This document shows, piece by piece, positions 17,653 to 27,773 of a stretch of 64,000 nt of DNA. Origin of the DNA: Mariniblastus fucicola (lineage in GTDB: Bacteria > Planctomycetota > Planctomycetia > Pirellulales > Pirellulaceae); the NCBI RefSeq assembly GCF_008087665.1, contig NZ_CP042912.1:744001-808000 (forward strand), read 5' to 3'. Made by a program: the position numbers and the translations under genes. Every line of letters begins with the position of its first letter. The first letter of the stretch is position 1. Below the pieces are notes generated by a model. It did not search any database, was not told the DNA's origin, and was given only the letters and a program-made list of their open reading frames with translations.

Positions 17653-18543
17653 GTGGACCCAGAGCAGACCGAAATCGACCTCCAGAAGCTACTGCAGCAA
17701 CAGCTACACTCGCTCGCTCAATTTGGAGTTCGCGAAATCGCTGCTGGAAATGGTGACGTGGCGTTTCAGTTCGTGTCGGCCGCAACCGAGTCGCAGCCCG
17801 ACTCTGATACTGATCCAGCGGAAGGCTCTGAAGCAAAAACGCTGCCCCATGCGACGACCAGCGCGACGGCGGCGATGACCGTCAAAGAGTCTCGCCCGGT
17901 CGCAGTTTCCCCGGCCGCTGTTCCGAAACAGAAAGTCGTGAGCGAGAATTGGGGGCCAGCAACAGATGTCGCAGACCGACCGGCGGCGCTGGAGGTCATC
18001 AATGCCGAAGTTCGCGGATGCACGCAATGCGAAGAACTTTGTGCCCATAGGACTCAAACGGTCTTCGGTGTTGGCAATCCAGCAGCTCGCCTTGTGTTCG
18101 TGGGTGAGGGGCCGGGGGCCGACGAGGATCGGCAGGGAGAACCTTTCGTCGGAGCGGCCGGCAAGCTGCTCAACAAGATCCTGGCCGCTTCAAAGCTGAA
18201 ACGGGAAGACGTCTACATCCTCAATACCGTCAAATGTCGCCCGCCCCGAAATCGCAACCCGACCGAAACGGAGATTCGCAGTTGCTGGGGATATGCGGAT
18301 CGCCAGCTGGAGGTCATTCAGCCGGAGTTTATTTGTTGTCTGGGCTCAGTTGCCGCGAAAACAATGCTGCAGACGACTCAATCGCTTGGCCGGCTGCGCG
18401 GTAGATTTCACCCGTGGAAGGGAGCAAAGCTGATGGTGACCTATCACCCCGCTTATTTGCTTCGCAACGAAGGCGCGAAACGTCACGTTTGGGAAGACAT
18501 GAAAATGCTGGTCAAAGAGATGGGCATCGAGCTGTCGAACTAG
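17653..18543 (+). CDS. family-4 uracil-DNA glycosylase
   Basis: This base-excision repair enzyme removes uracil from DNA and carries a 4Fe-4S cluster. It has 296 residues from a GTG start (an AAAGG precedes it). The first ~110 residues are an Ala/Pro-rich, probably flexible extension. The catalytic domain then begins at the cluster motif CTQCEELC. Active-site motif 1 is [20 protein letters not shown], followed by [22 protein letters not shown] (cluster region) and motif 2 TYHPAYLLR. The N-terminal extension resembles that of SPO1 polymerase-related proteins in the same superfamily, but the motifs fit family 4. Transcribed divergently from der. Confidence 0.92.
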   Translation: MDPEQTEIDLQKLLQQQLHSLAQFGVREIAAGNGDVAFQFVSAATESQPDSDTDPAEGSEAKTLPHATTSATAAMTVKESRPVAVSPAAVPKQKVVSENWGPATDVADRPAALEVINAEVRGCTQCEELCAHRTQTVFGVGNPAARLVFVGEGPGADEDRQGEPFVGAAGKLLNKILAASKLKREDVYILNTVKCRPPRNRNPTETEIRSCWGYADRQLEVIQPEFICCLGSVAAKTMLQTTQSLGRLRGRFHPWKGAKLMVTYHPAYLLRNEGAKRHVWEDMKMLVKEMGIELSN

Positions 18544-18854
18544 CAATAGGGCCACTGCCTTTCCCTTTGAGCCATTGGTCTTTTGACGCTAATTCAGGCG
18601 GCGAAACAGGAAAAATCCGTAATTCCCCGCGTCGTTGGGGAAATTCAGCGACTAAGCTTGAAAACTCGGGAATTTCTTGCTTGTTCGTTTAGCGGTAACT
18701 AATATTCAAGAAGGGATTTTCTGCATTATATCCATCGCTCCGGCCCGTGTCGGTTTGGCGACCGGAGTATTCTCCGCAGAATCGAATCGACAAGAAAACA
18801 CAAACAATCGCGTCGTGATTTCGACGTCGGATAAACACGCAACTGGAGACTTCA
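18544..18854 (+). other. intergenic leader upstream of the DUF1598 gene
   Basis: This 311-base gap has no supported gene and no clear terminator for the glycosylase gene. It should contain the promoter of the next gene. An in-frame open stretch across it (from 18677) is in a different frame from the secreted protein and carries no family features. Confidence 0.4.
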
Positions 18855-20261
18855 ATGCGGGCTCATTCAAACAGGTTTTTTGCTTTTGCCATCGCTGCTC
18901 TGCTGATGTTCGGAGCGGCCTCGGCTTACGGGCAAACTGATGGCGGTACTGACGATGGCGGCGACGGAGATCCAGTGACCGGTGGTGTTCAAATCGACGC
19001 CAACAACGTCCTGACTCGACGAAGAGTCGTCGCCAATTCGGATGCCCTCTCGCGTGAGCGATGGAAGCAGGCTCAAGTCAAACTGAACAAGGAGATCCAG
19101 AAGGTCAGCGACCTTCGCAAGGTTTCACTGGTTCGCCTTGAGAAAGAAGTCGCACGCCTCAAAGCCGCAGGAAAGCCTGTCAACGACGACATCCGCTACC
19201 TCGCAGGGCTGACTCGAATCACTCACGTTTTCTTCTACCCTGAAGAGAACGATATCGTAATCGCAGGACCAGCCGAAGGATTCTTCCTCAACGGTCAGCA
19301 TCGCGTCGTTGGCATGGACAGCGGCAAAGCGACCTTGCATCTTGAAGACTTTGTTGCTGCGTTGCGAGCATTTGGTCCGGACGGAAAACGAGCTTCTCTG
19401 ATCTCTTGCTCGATCGATCCGACTCAGGAAGGCCTGCAGCGTTTCCAGGAAGCACAACGCTACGTACAAGCTAACTACCGCGGTCTGCATCAGGCACGCG
19501 AAGTCGCCCAAACTTTTTACAAAGCGATCGGGCATCAAACGATTACCATCAACGGCGTTTCTAACGAAACACGTTTCGCTCAGGTTCTTGCCGAAGCCGA
19601 CTATCGCATGAAGCTATATGGAATCGGCGTTGAGCAGCCTCCTGTTCGAATGACAACGTTCATCGAAGCTGCTTCTCCCGCGACCGGCGGTGCTGGAAAG
19701 CTTCAACGTTGGTATTTCCAGCCAGACTACGAATGCGTCAAAGTAAGCGAAGATCGCAACTCGATGGCTCTGGAAGGCACCGGAGTCAAACTGGTTTGCG
19801 AAGACGAGAGCGTTTCGGCTGATGGCAAACGGACTCGTAAGAGTGGAGCCAATGGAGCGAGCAGAAAGTTCTGTGCTTCGTTCACCAAGAATTACGACAA
19901 GGTCGCTCAGCGAGCAACCGTTTTCGGCGAACTGCGTAACCTGATCGACATGAGCATCACGGCGGCGTACATTCAAAAATCAGATCTGTATCGCAAAGCC
20001 AACTGGGACATGACCACGTTCGGCAGCGAAGACAATTTTGCGATTGAAGTTTATCCGGCACCAGAAAAGGTTGCTCCGGTAATCAACGCTGTCGTCAAAC
20101 AGGGACGGCTGATGACTCCAATCGGAGGCGGCGTCAACATTCAGCCGCGAATCGCACTCAACAGTGATAAAGCGTCAGTCGACGCCGATGGGAAGGTCGA
20201 GTCCGTTCGTGACTCGATCAAGTTTGAGAACTTGGCCGATGGCCAATGGTGGTGGGACTAA
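18855..20261 (+). CDS. secreted DUF1598-type planctomycete protein
   Basis: A 468-residue protein with a Sec signal peptide (basic MRAHSNR, a hydrophobic core, then ASAYGQ). The mature protein starts Asp/Gly-rich (DGGTDDGGDGDP) and continues with a Lys/Arg helix. The conserved core follows (RYLAGLTRITHVFFYPEEND, IVIAGPAEGF, SLISCSIDPTQEGL, FYKAIGHQTITINGV). I recognise this as the DUF1598 family, which is largely restricted to Planctomycetes and has no known activity. A GGAG ribosome site precedes the ATG and a strong terminator follows, so it is a single-gene, probably well-expressed unit exported to the periplasm or beyond. Confidence 0.85.
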   Translation: MRAHSNRFFAFAIAALLMFGAASAYGQTDGGTDDGGDGDPVTGGVQIDANNVLTRRRVVANSDALSRERWKQAQVKLNKEIQKVSDLRKVSLVRLEKEVARLKAAGKPVNDDIRYLAGLTRITHVFFYPEENDIVIAGPAEGFFLNGQHRVVGMDSGKATLHLEDFVAALRAFGPDGKRASLISCSIDPTQEGLQRFQEAQRYVQANYRGLHQAREVAQTFYKAIGHQTITINGVSNETRFAQVLAEADYRMKLYGIGVEQPPVRMTTFIEAASPATGGAGKLQRWYFQPDYECVKVSEDRNSMALEGTGVKLVCEDESVSADGKRTRKSGANGASRKFCASFTKNYDKVAQRATVFGELRNLIDMSITAAYIQKSDLYRKANWDMTTFGSEDNFAIEVYPAPEKVAPVINAVVKQGRLMTPIGGGVNIQPRIALNSDKASVDADGKVESVRDSIKFENLADGQWWWD

Positions 20262-20285
20262 TCCTCGAACGCTTAGTTTCCAAAG

Positions 20286-20317
20286 AGCCGTGAATCACCT
20301 GATTCACGGCTTTTTTT
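20286..20317 (+). terminator. strong intrinsic terminator after the DUF1598 gene
   Basis: AGCCGTGAATC (20286-20296) and GATTCACGGCT (20301-20311) form a perfect 11-base stem around ACCT. They are followed by a run of seven T residues to 20317. Confidence 0.95.
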
Positions 20318-20428
20318 GTGGCTGTCACCAAGCTAGCACCAACTGAAATTGCTCCCTGAGCCATTCGTCTCTACCATCGCGCGGAATTTTGAACGCGGCG
20401 CCGATTTCGTACAACCGCACAACCTTCG

Positions 20429-21352
20429 ATGGTGGGAGTTCCCTTGGTGAGTGGACGAACTTACTTTTGCATTCGTGGATACATGAAGTCCGGTACCAAC
20501 TGGGTCTGTCGGTTGCTGAATTTGCATCCCGACATTCACAGTTCGGGCGAGTTTCATTGGTGGAAATATTTCGAAACTTACAATGAAAACAACCGCGTCT
20601 TCCAGAACCTCGCCAACCAGGAAAAAGAGGACGCGATCGTCCGCCGCGGTCTGGAGAAAATGACGCTGGAAACGCTCGACTATCTGGCTCCGGCACACGC
20701 CAAATTTGTCGGCGATCGAACGCCACACACGCTTCACCCGATCGTCATCCGCAACGCGCCCCATATCTCAATCGTACGCGACTGCCGCGACATCATTGTC
20801 AGCCGCATGTTTCACTACTTCAACTTTCCGAACATCTCGAACTACTTCCGACGCTATCCGGCTCGTGAAAATATTCGTAAGCAGTTCGTGAAAGATCCCT
20901 GGTTCTTCCATCAGTCCCCGGACCTGCTGCTGGCCGATGAATCCTTCGTGCGCCAAACCGCACGGCAGTGGAAACAATATCTGGTCGCTGACCGGAACAC
21001 GATGAAATGCCATCCAAAGCTGCCGGTCAAACTGGTGAAGTACGAAAACCTTCACGAAGACCTACAGGGTAAAGCGGAGGCGCTGGTCAGTTTTCTCGGT
21101 GCCGATCCGTCGAAACTGCCGCAGATCCCCAGCCATTTGATGCCCGGGCATCGCGAAGAAAAACCCAACAGCTTCAATCGAAAAGGCGTCGTGGGCGACT
21201 GGATGAACTACATCAATCCGGAAGTCGCCGGATGGATTCATGACGAAGCCGGCGATGAATTGATACATCAGGGCTACGTTGAATCCAAGGCATGGATCAC
21301 CCGAGTTACTCCGGCGCAACCCGAGCAGGTGCGTGCAAATCGCGCAGCCTAA
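20429..21352 (+). CDS. sulfotransferase
   Basis: This enzyme transfers sulfate from PAPS to a hydroxyl or amine, here probably on a surface glycan or lipid, since planctomycetes handle many sulfated sugars (inference). The 5'-phosphosulfate loop is YMKSGTNWVCRLL near the N-terminus. The 3'-phosphate motif is SIVRDCRDIIVSRMFHYFNF. Later conserved parts include VKYENLHEDLQGKAEALVSF and a C-terminal KGVVGDWMNYINPE, the usual GxWxxxF-like region. The ATG at 20429 has no ribosome site of its own. A GTG at 20447, with GGGAG nine bases upstream, may be the true start and would give 301 residues. The acceptor cannot be predicted. Confidence 0.88.
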   Translation: MVGVPLVSGRTYFCIRGYMKSGTNWVCRLLNLHPDIHSSGEFHWWKYFETYNENNRVFQNLANQEKEDAIVRRGLEKMTLETLDYLAPAHAKFVGDRTPHTLHPIVIRNAPHISIVRDCRDIIVSRMFHYFNFPNISNYFRRYPARENIRKQFVKDPWFFHQSPDLLLADESFVRQTARQWKQYLVADRNTMKCHPKLPVKLVKYENLHEDLQGKAEALVSFLGADPSKLPQIPSHLMPGHREEKPNSFNRKGVVGDWMNYINPEVAGWIHDEAGDELIHQGYVESKAWITRVTPAQPEQVRANRAA

Positions 21353-21473
21353 TCGTTGCGTGGTTTAATTCTGACCGCAGCAGCTCTCGGCAATCGTTTG
21401 CCAGAACAGGGCTCAGTTTCCGCTCGCTCGATCACTCCGTATCAGCAAGACAAACGTTCGCTTTCGTCGCAAA

Positions 21474-22667
21474 CTAATCCTCGGACAGGATCTTGCGAAT
21501 CTCCGTTTGAATGCCGCCGGTGACGTGTACTTTGGACTCACCGTCGACGAATACGTTGATCTCGCTACGGATACCGAAGGGCTTCATGTAGATTCCTGGT
21601 TCGATAGAGAAGCAGGTTTTGGTCATCACCAAACGCTCTTCTTTCGTTTCCAGGTTGTCCATGTGAGCACCGTTGCCGTGCGTTTCACGACCGATGTTGT
21701 GCCCTGTTCTGTGGATGAAGTATTCGCCATAGCCCGCTTCATCAATCACGTCCCGTGAAGCCTTGTCGACTTCCCAGCCCTGAAGTTCCCGACCCGCTGC
21801 AAACGCATCTTTCGCGCATTTGATTCCCGCGTCCCGCGACGCTGCCACGATGTCGAAAATCTCTTTGTATTCGTTCGGTACAGAATCGCCAACATAGCCG
21901 ACCTTGGTCAAGTCGCTGTACACGCCCAGCGGCACGTCCATCTTGGCCCACATATCCAGTAGCAGGAAATCACCCTCTTTGATTTCAGCGTCCGATCCCG
22001 GTTGCGGCGTGTAGTGTGGGTCTCCACTGTGCGGCCCGACGGCGACAATCGGCGGATGATAGGTCGTCATGTTGTTCGCGGCATAGTAAGACATAACGTG
22101 GTTCTGCAGATCTGTTTCACGGAGCGTTTGACCGCTTTCGATACTGTCGCGAACCATTGACCAGGCCATCTCGAACGCGGCTTGATTCAGTCGGTCGGCT
22201 TCAAGGTGAAGCTCCCATTGTTCGCTCGACCAGCGAGCTTCGAAATACTGAACGAGATTTCCGGAACTGGCAACATCGGGCCCCAGCGATCGAATCAACT
22301 CTACGGTTCCACCATCAACGCGTGAAACGTATGGATTGGCGTTGTTAGGCGAGTATTCCATCGCGATTTTTCCGGCGGAGCCCAAAATCGACTTGAGTTC
22401 TTCGTGAAGTTCCTGCCAGCGAAGGTAAATTCGCTTCTGCCCCGGCAAGTGGTCGAGGGCTTCCGTTTCGATGCGATGGACCAGTTTTTGTGGATCGCCT
22501 TCCGCCGGAACGTAGAAAAAGTATCTTCTTGAACCGACGTCATCGGGCTCGATTCCCAGAACTCGCTGAGCCAAAACATTGAGCCCGCGAAAGTCATACA
22601 ACAACCAGCCATCAAATCCAAATTCCTTGATGGCGTTCTGAATCGCTGGAAGGTCAAAATTGATCAT
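21474..22667 (-). CDS. M24-family metallopeptidase (Xaa-Pro peptidase-like)
   Basis: A 397-residue protein of the creatinase/prolidase fold with two metal ions. An N-terminal creatinase-like domain (DGWLLYDFRGLNVLAQRVLG) precedes the pita-bread catalytic domain. The five metal ligands are visible: Asp in LLLDMWAK, Asp in VYSDLTKVG, His in HRTGHNIGRETHG, Glu in FSIEPGIYMK and Glu in IRSEINVFV. It is expected to cut dipeptides or N-terminal Xaa-Pro bonds in the cytoplasm. No signal peptide is present. It is followed upstream on the same strand, 43 bases away, by the large membrane protein, so the two may be co-transcribed. Confidence 0.92.
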   Translation of the reverse strand: MINFDLPAIQNAIKEFGFDGWLLYDFRGLNVLAQRVLGIEPDDVGSRRYFFYVPAEGDPQKLVHRIETEALDHLPGQKRIYLRWQELHEELKSILGSAGKIAMEYSPNNANPYVSRVDGGTVELIRSLGPDVASSGNLVQYFEARWSSEQWELHLEADRLNQAAFEMAWSMVRDSIESGQTLRETDLQNHVMSYYAANNMTTYHPPIVAVGPHSGDPHYTPQPGSDAEIKEGDFLLLDMWAKMDVPLGVYSDLTKVGYVGDSVPNEYKEIFDIVAASRDAGIKCAKDAFAAGRELQGWEVDKASRDVIDEAGYGEYFIHRTGHNIGRETHGNGAHMDNLETKEERLVMTKTCFSIEPGIYMKPFGIRSEINVFVDGESKVHVTGGIQTEIRKILSED

Positions 22668-22710
22668 GATCTTGCGCTCGAGAGTACACAGGTAACTGCA
22701 ACCATTTTAG

Positions 22711-25140
22711 TCAGTTCGTCTGCACGTCGGAACCAGTGCGTAGTTCTACGGAACCGGTATCAGTGTCTTTCGCGGACAGATTTCCAAGGAACGCTTTCAC
22801 CTCAACCGCTCGTTGGCGAACCGCGGAGTCCTCGTCAGTGGTTAACGTTTCCAGCAGCGACATGTATCGCGGCAGCGGCCGAGCCTGGATCAATCTGGCG
22901 ACGGTGCTACGATGTAGCGGGTTATCGCTACGAGCCAACGCTTCGATTCGATCTTCTTTCCAACTCCGTCGCTCAGGGATGTACTTGTGCGGCGCGTCGG
23001 CGAAAACAAATTTGGATCTCCGCCAAACTTCATAGTCATCCTCGATCGCTGCGATTTTCTCGAACCATTGAGATCTTAGCTTCAAGAACATCTCGGCGCC
23101 TTGTTTGCAATCAAGATTCGCAATCGCATAGTCAATCGACTCCAGTTCATCGGCTGATTCCCTGTCGCCAGGAAACAGACGAACTCCATCGGCTACGCCG
23201 TCCGGGCTCTGTTTAACTTCATCCTTCAGTTTCGACAGGATTTCCAGTTGAACTTCCGCGGGAATGGTTTGAGGAATCCCGACGCTGTTTTCATAAATGC
23301 CTAGCAAGCATCTTTGGCGGACGTCGGGCGGCGAATCCAGATAGCAGTCGACGAACATTTGAGGCGTCGATTCAGGCCACAGGCGAGCAAGATAGTTCAA
23401 TCGCAACTGAAGCCGAACTGTCAGATGCATCGTTTCGATTTTATCGATGCCGGAATCAAGTTCAGGCCAGAACTCCATCGCTATCGAAGGACGAGGTTCG
23501 TTCGCATGATCCAGAAACAGGAACTCAAGGTGTGGAGCGATTGGCCATGGATCGGTCGGAGTCTTAAGTGAAAGTAAATTCGCGATTGCAGCCATTGCGG
23601 TATCGGCGTCTTGATCTTTACTTTTAGCCAGCAACGGGTTCGGTGCGATGCTTTGCTGAGCCAAATCAAGAACGTACTTCCGGTTCGACTTTCGCCATTG
23701 GGCTCCGCCTTTGGAATCGAGAAACAACATTTCGTATTCGGATAGCTTTACCTTCGTGCTGCCAAAAGGTTGTTGCGGTCCCATTGACCACAACCAGCGA
23801 CGCCGTAGAAACTCGTCTGACTCATGTCCACCGCAAATCGGCTCGCGATATTTTTCGAGATGAAGCATCCCGGTTTCCAAGAGCGATGCCAGCTCCCGAG
23901 TGTCTGAATTCGAGAAACTCAAGGCGTGACGCTGGTACATCCGCCACGCACTCGACGTTGGCTTGGGCGGAGCAAGCCGGAAGCGATGCCGGCCGATTTT
24001 GCGTTCCAGCTCGTTGTATTGATCCGGGTTTTCGAGATTGAGTTTTTCGTCGAGATACCACGCTGCATAGATCCATGGCTTCAGGTGATCGATTTCCGGG
24101 ACAGATTCCCATTGGAAAATTTCTCGCGATGAGCCTTCATAAAATTTTGGCCATCGCTCCCAGTGGCTATCGGTTAGCCGTGTGATCAGCTGCTCTTTGT
24201 CCAGGCTTTGGGCAACCAGTTCCGCTAATCGTATGGTTTCCATCGCCGTCTGATTGTCGATTACTCGATTTCCCAATCGGTCCAGCGTGCGGGCGGCCAG
24301 TTCAGCAGTGATTTCCGTTTCAAGCCCATACTTCTTCAACAGGAAACGATCGATTGCATTCTGGAGCAAAGGTTCGGTCAGCGTAAATCGATGGACCGCA
24401 AACCATGACCGATCCTGACTCAAAAACTCAGCCAAGGATTGATGCCATGCATCGGATGGCTCGAATTCGCTGACGCAGGCCGTACGGAACAGCTCCCAGA
24501 GTTCCGCTTCTTGGCGATCTCGTTGCGCATAGTCGATAGGCTTCGCTTCGGTTTGCGCACGCGAAGGCTCGGTTGTGACAGCGACGGCAGCTAATTTCAG
24601 CAACGGAAAAAAGTAAACGAGAAGAGCGAGTGGGATCAGCCACAGGGAAACCAGAATGAACAGCTTGCTCCGCTGTGGCTCGTGTCGGTTCGCTGCAATC
24701 AGCAGGCTGAGGAACACTGGCAAAAAGATCATGAACCAGAACAGCGGCATCCATAACTCAGCCCACAGCGGTGCGAGAAAGTACGGGTTGAGGAACAGGT
24801 CCTGAACGGTGCTGCGAATTTGCAACGCCATCATTAGCCAACACGCTCCGTACACCAGCATTCCGGAATAAAACGCTGCTCGAATCACGGGCCGATCACC
24901 GCGTATCTTGGTAAGCTTCCACGCAAGACTCGTCGCATGGATCAGTACCAGAGTGACGGAAATGAAATCTGGTTCCAGAAACGGACGCGGCGACAAAATT
25001 ACGTAGAGGCCGAACACGATCATCCAGCGTCGGTTAAATGGTCGCAGTGCACAATGCAACGCTTCAAGTGAAGAATCGCCCTCGCGGGATTGGATGGCCG
25101 AAGCGTCGAGAGTGTCGACTTGTAAGCTGCTGCCGGCCAT
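22711..25140 (-). CDS. large hypothetical membrane protein
   Basis: I do not recognise this 809-residue protein as a named family. The first ~210 residues contain about five hydrophobic segments (for example WMIVFGLYVIL, FYSGMLVYGACWLMMALQI, PLFWFMIFLPVFLSLLIAA, LVSLWLIPLALLVYFFPLL). A large soluble C-terminal part of about 600 residues follows. Its last ~100 residues include helical-repeat-like sequence (NPLHRSTVARLIQARPLPRY, SAVRQRAVEVKAFLG) of HEAT type. There is no catalytic motif. It lies 142 bases downstream of the Lon-like protease gene on the same strand and could be the last gene of that unit. Confidence 0.75.
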   Translation of the reverse strand: MAGSSLQVDTLDASAIQSREGDSSLEALHCALRPFNRRWMIVFGLYVILSPRPFLEPDFISVTLVLIHATSLAWKLTKIRGDRPVIRAAFYSGMLVYGACWLMMALQIRSTVQDLFLNPYFLAPLWAELWMPLFWFMIFLPVFLSLLIAANRHEPQRSKLFILVSLWLIPLALLVYFFPLLKLAAVAVTTEPSRAQTEAKPIDYAQRDRQEAELWELFRTACVSEFEPSDAWHQSLAEFLSQDRSWFAVHRFTLTEPLLQNAIDRFLLKKYGLETEITAELAARTLDRLGNRVIDNQTAMETIRLAELVAQSLDKEQLITRLTDSHWERWPKFYEGSSREIFQWESVPEIDHLKPWIYAAWYLDEKLNLENPDQYNELERKIGRHRFRLAPPKPTSSAWRMYQRHALSFSNSDTRELASLLETGMLHLEKYREPICGGHESDEFLRRRWLWSMGPQQPFGSTKVKLSEYEMLFLDSKGGAQWRKSNRKYVLDLAQQSIAPNPLLAKSKDQDADTAMAAIANLLSLKTPTDPWPIAPHLEFLFLDHANEPRPSIAMEFWPELDSGIDKIETMHLTVRLQLRLNYLARLWPESTPQMFVDCYLDSPPDVRQRCLLGIYENSVGIPQTIPAEVQLEILSKLKDEVKQSPDGVADGVRLFPGDRESADELESIDYAIANLDCKQGAEMFLKLRSQWFEKIAAIEDDYEVWRRSKFVFADAPHKYIPERRSWKEDRIEALARSDNPLHRSTVARLIQARPLPRYMSLLETLTTDEDSAVRQRAVEVKAFLGNLSAKDTDTGSVELRTGSDVQTN

Positions 25141-25282
25141 TGTTGCACACCAAAAAAGCGAGATCGTTCAATGTCATCCTAACAGCTGGCTGTTCCTGCT
25201 GCGAACTTTCAGCGGATACATACATGCACGAGGCGCGAACGCGACGTGCTGCAGCGAGCAACATTGAGGATCACAACCGGCT

Positions 25283-27745
25283 TCAGTCGCGGATGCTGAT
25301 GGGCGGAGGCGTGGGAGGCATGTCCTCGGGATCAGGTTCGGCCTTTTCAGTTTGTGTGAACTGGGCCGGGCTGGACAGCGTGCGACGCCAAAACTGGTGG
25401 GCTTTCTCAACGGCCATCCCAAGCATCGAGTCGTCTGGATAGTTTCCTTCCTCGTCCAGCGCTCCAATTTCGTGGCCCGTCATCAACGCGAGAGCCTCGT
25501 GAATCGTTTCGACCGCGTAAACATGAAAGGCACCTTTGCTGCAGGCTTCGACCACATCATCGCGAAGCATCAAATCGCCAGCGTTGGACTTGGGGATTAC
25601 GACGCCCTGGTCACCTGTCAAAGTTGAAAAGTTGCACGCGTCGAAGAATCCTTCGATCTTTTCGTTCACGCCGCCGATGGCTTCGATGTTCCCGTGTTGG
25701 TCGATCGCTCCTGTCATCGCCATCGATTGCTTGACGGGAATATCAGTCAACGCACTTAGCAGGCAAACCATTTCAGCACCGGATGCCGAATCGCCATCGA
25801 TTCCGCCGTAGGATTGCTCGAACGCCAACGAAGCGCTGAACGCCAGCGGATGTTTCGTGCGAATCAGATGACGCAGCAACCCGCCAAGGATGTGAAAGCC
25901 CTTGGTGTGAATGGTGCCGGACATCTGTGCGCGACCTTCGATGTTGATCAGCCCTGCCGTTCCCGGTCCAATCGTCGCGGTGATGCGAGCCGGGAATCCA
26001 TAAGTTAGCGGCCCCGAATGCATGACAGCCAAGCCGTTGATCTGTCCGACAATCGCGCCGGAAGTTTCCACCATGATCGTGCGGTTGTTAACCATCTCCT
26101 GAAACTTTCGCGACGGAAGACTGGCCCGTCGCTTGGTCCGCCGCACGGCTTCGACAATGTCGGATTGCTGTACCAGTTCGCCGTCTGCCAGGAACGCGGC
26201 TTCGCGAGCAATGTCAGCGATGCGTCCAAACTTTGCGGTCAGTCGATCAGGCCTGGCAACGATCCGGGCACCGTGCTCAGCCAGTTCCGCAACGGCGGAT
26301 TTGTGAAAGTGAGGCAGCGACTCTTCTTCGCAAAGATTGGCAATCACCTGCCCGTAAGCGGCGATGCCGAGGCTGTCTCGCAGGATCTCGCTATCGAAAT
26401 CCGCGAGGACTTTAAACAGCTCGCGAAAGTCAGGGTCGACATGGTCCAACTGATACCACGTCCGCGCGTCGCCAATCAAAATGACACGCACGCGGATTTG
26501 AATTGGTTCCGGTTGGGTGACGACTGTCTGTCGCATCCAGCTTGCTTCTGGTGGCACGATTTCCAGCATGCCAGTTCTCAGCGTACGCATCAACGCTCGC
26601 CAAGCGCCGGGTTCCGACAACAGATCGTAGACATCCAGAATCAGATAGCCTTCATCCGCTCGAAGAATCGCACCGGCATGCACGCCGCGATAATCTGAAA
26701 CTGCAACGCCGTTGGGACCAAAGTCCGGTTCGACGGTTCCCAGCAGGTTCATCAGATTCGGCATCGACTCCTCAACTACCGGTCGGGATTTAGCGTCCGC
26801 CTGAGTCAGCACGACATTGACGCCGTAGAGAATTTTAAGCGGCGGGTCTTCTTCGGAATCAATTCGAAACTCAATGATGTCTTTGACGACATCGGCAAGA
26901 AACTCACGGACGCTCTTCAGGTCCCAAGTGTTCGAAATCCGCGTGACCCAGGGTTCGATCAGTTCGTTCGCCGCAGTTTCGTTGATGGATTTGATCTGTA
27001 GTGAGGCCTCGCGGATGTGCTCATTGATTTCTCGACCAATGTCCTTGAGTTGTTTTTGATAGCCGTTAATTGCCGTCTCGATCTTTTCGACAGCTTCGCT
27101 CGTAAGTTGGCCCTGCGCGACGAGCGCACCAAGCCGATCGGTCGGCACGGGCTGACCCTCAATGACAGGAAAGATTCCGGCCTGTCCGGGCCCCTGCCCC
27201 TGAACCAAAGCGAGCCCGTCGCCCTGAAGCGCGTCCTCCAGCGGTTTCATTTTCGCTTTGATCTCTTGTTGAACGGACTCCTGGATCTCGTGTCGTTGCG
27301 AGGACCACGGTTCGCCTTCGAGCGATTTGACCAGATCCGATTCTGCGAACTCGGCCAGCTCAATCATCTGCTTGCGAAACTTTGGGCCGTCGCCAGGCGG
27401 AAGCTCAATTAACCGAGGGTGCTCGGGCCGTGAGAAGTTGTGCACATAGCAGAAATCGCGTTTGGATTCTGAAGTCGGCGCCAGTTCAGACAGCAGGTGC
27501 CGAACCATGCGGATGCGACCCGTGCCTCGCGCGCCTCGCACATAGATGTTCTGGCCGGGAGCCAGACAGGTGATCCCGAACTCGATGGCTTCGCGAGCGG
27601 TTTGCTGTCCTTCGACATCGCGCGAGCCAACCAGTTCAGCTGTGGTTTCGAATCCTACGTCGCCTGAACAGCAGGACCAACGAAGATCTTCAACAGGTAC
27701 CAGGGTCTTCAGTTTCACGGGAGAGTCGTGTTGCTTGTCGCTCAT
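25283..27745 (-). CDS. Lon-like ATP-dependent protease (LonB/AAA_32 type)
   Basis: An AAA+ domain of the Lon-related family is followed by a C-terminal Ser-Lys peptidase domain. The 820-residue protein starts at the ATG at 27745. The longer frame to 27976 overlaps the neighbouring gene and lacks family sequence. The P-loop reads VRGARGTGRIRMV, with Arg in place of the usual Lys. That substitution is common in this family, but the following Ile for Thr is less so. A long helical insertion follows, then sensor-type sequence and the peptidase. There the catalytic Ser is in GDSASGAEMVCLLSAL and the Lys in GGVNEKIEGFFDAC. The block AMTGAIDQHGNIEAIGG is diagnostic. There are no membrane helices. 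Three membrane or coiled-coil genes share its strand. Confidence 0.9.
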   Translation of the reverse strand: MSDKQHDSPVKLKTLVPVEDLRWSCCSGDVGFETTAELVGSRDVEGQQTAREAIEFGITCLAPGQNIYVRGARGTGRIRMVRHLLSELAPTSESKRDFCYVHNFSRPEHPRLIELPPGDGPKFRKQMIELAEFAESDLVKSLEGEPWSSQRHEIQESVQQEIKAKMKPLEDALQGDGLALVQGQGPGQAGIFPVIEGQPVPTDRLGALVAQGQLTSEAVEKIETAINGYQKQLKDIGREINEHIREASLQIKSINETAANELIEPWVTRISNTWDLKSVREFLADVVKDIIEFRIDSEEDPPLKILYGVNVVLTQADAKSRPVVEESMPNLMNLLGTVEPDFGPNGVAVSDYRGVHAGAILRADEGYLILDVYDLLSEPGAWRALMRTLRTGMLEIVPPEASWMRQTVVTQPEPIQIRVRVILIGDARTWYQLDHVDPDFRELFKVLADFDSEILRDSLGIAAYGQVIANLCEEESLPHFHKSAVAELAEHGARIVARPDRLTAKFGRIADIAREAAFLADGELVQQSDIVEAVRRTKRRASLPSRKFQEMVNNRTIMVETSGAIVGQINGLAVMHSGPLTYGFPARITATIGPGTAGLINIEGRAQMSGTIHTKGFHILGGLLRHLIRTKHPLAFSASLAFEQSYGGIDGDSASGAEMVCLLSALTDIPVKQSMAMTGAIDQHGNIEAIGGVNEKIEGFFDACNFSTLTGDQGVVIPKSNAGDLMLRDDVVEACSKGAFHVYAVETIHEALALMTGHEIGALDEEGNYPDDSMLGMAVEKAHQFWRRTLSSPAQFTQTEKAEPDPEDMPPTPPPISIRD

Positions 27746-27773
27746 CTTGTTCGGTCGTAGAGGTCGTGGTGGG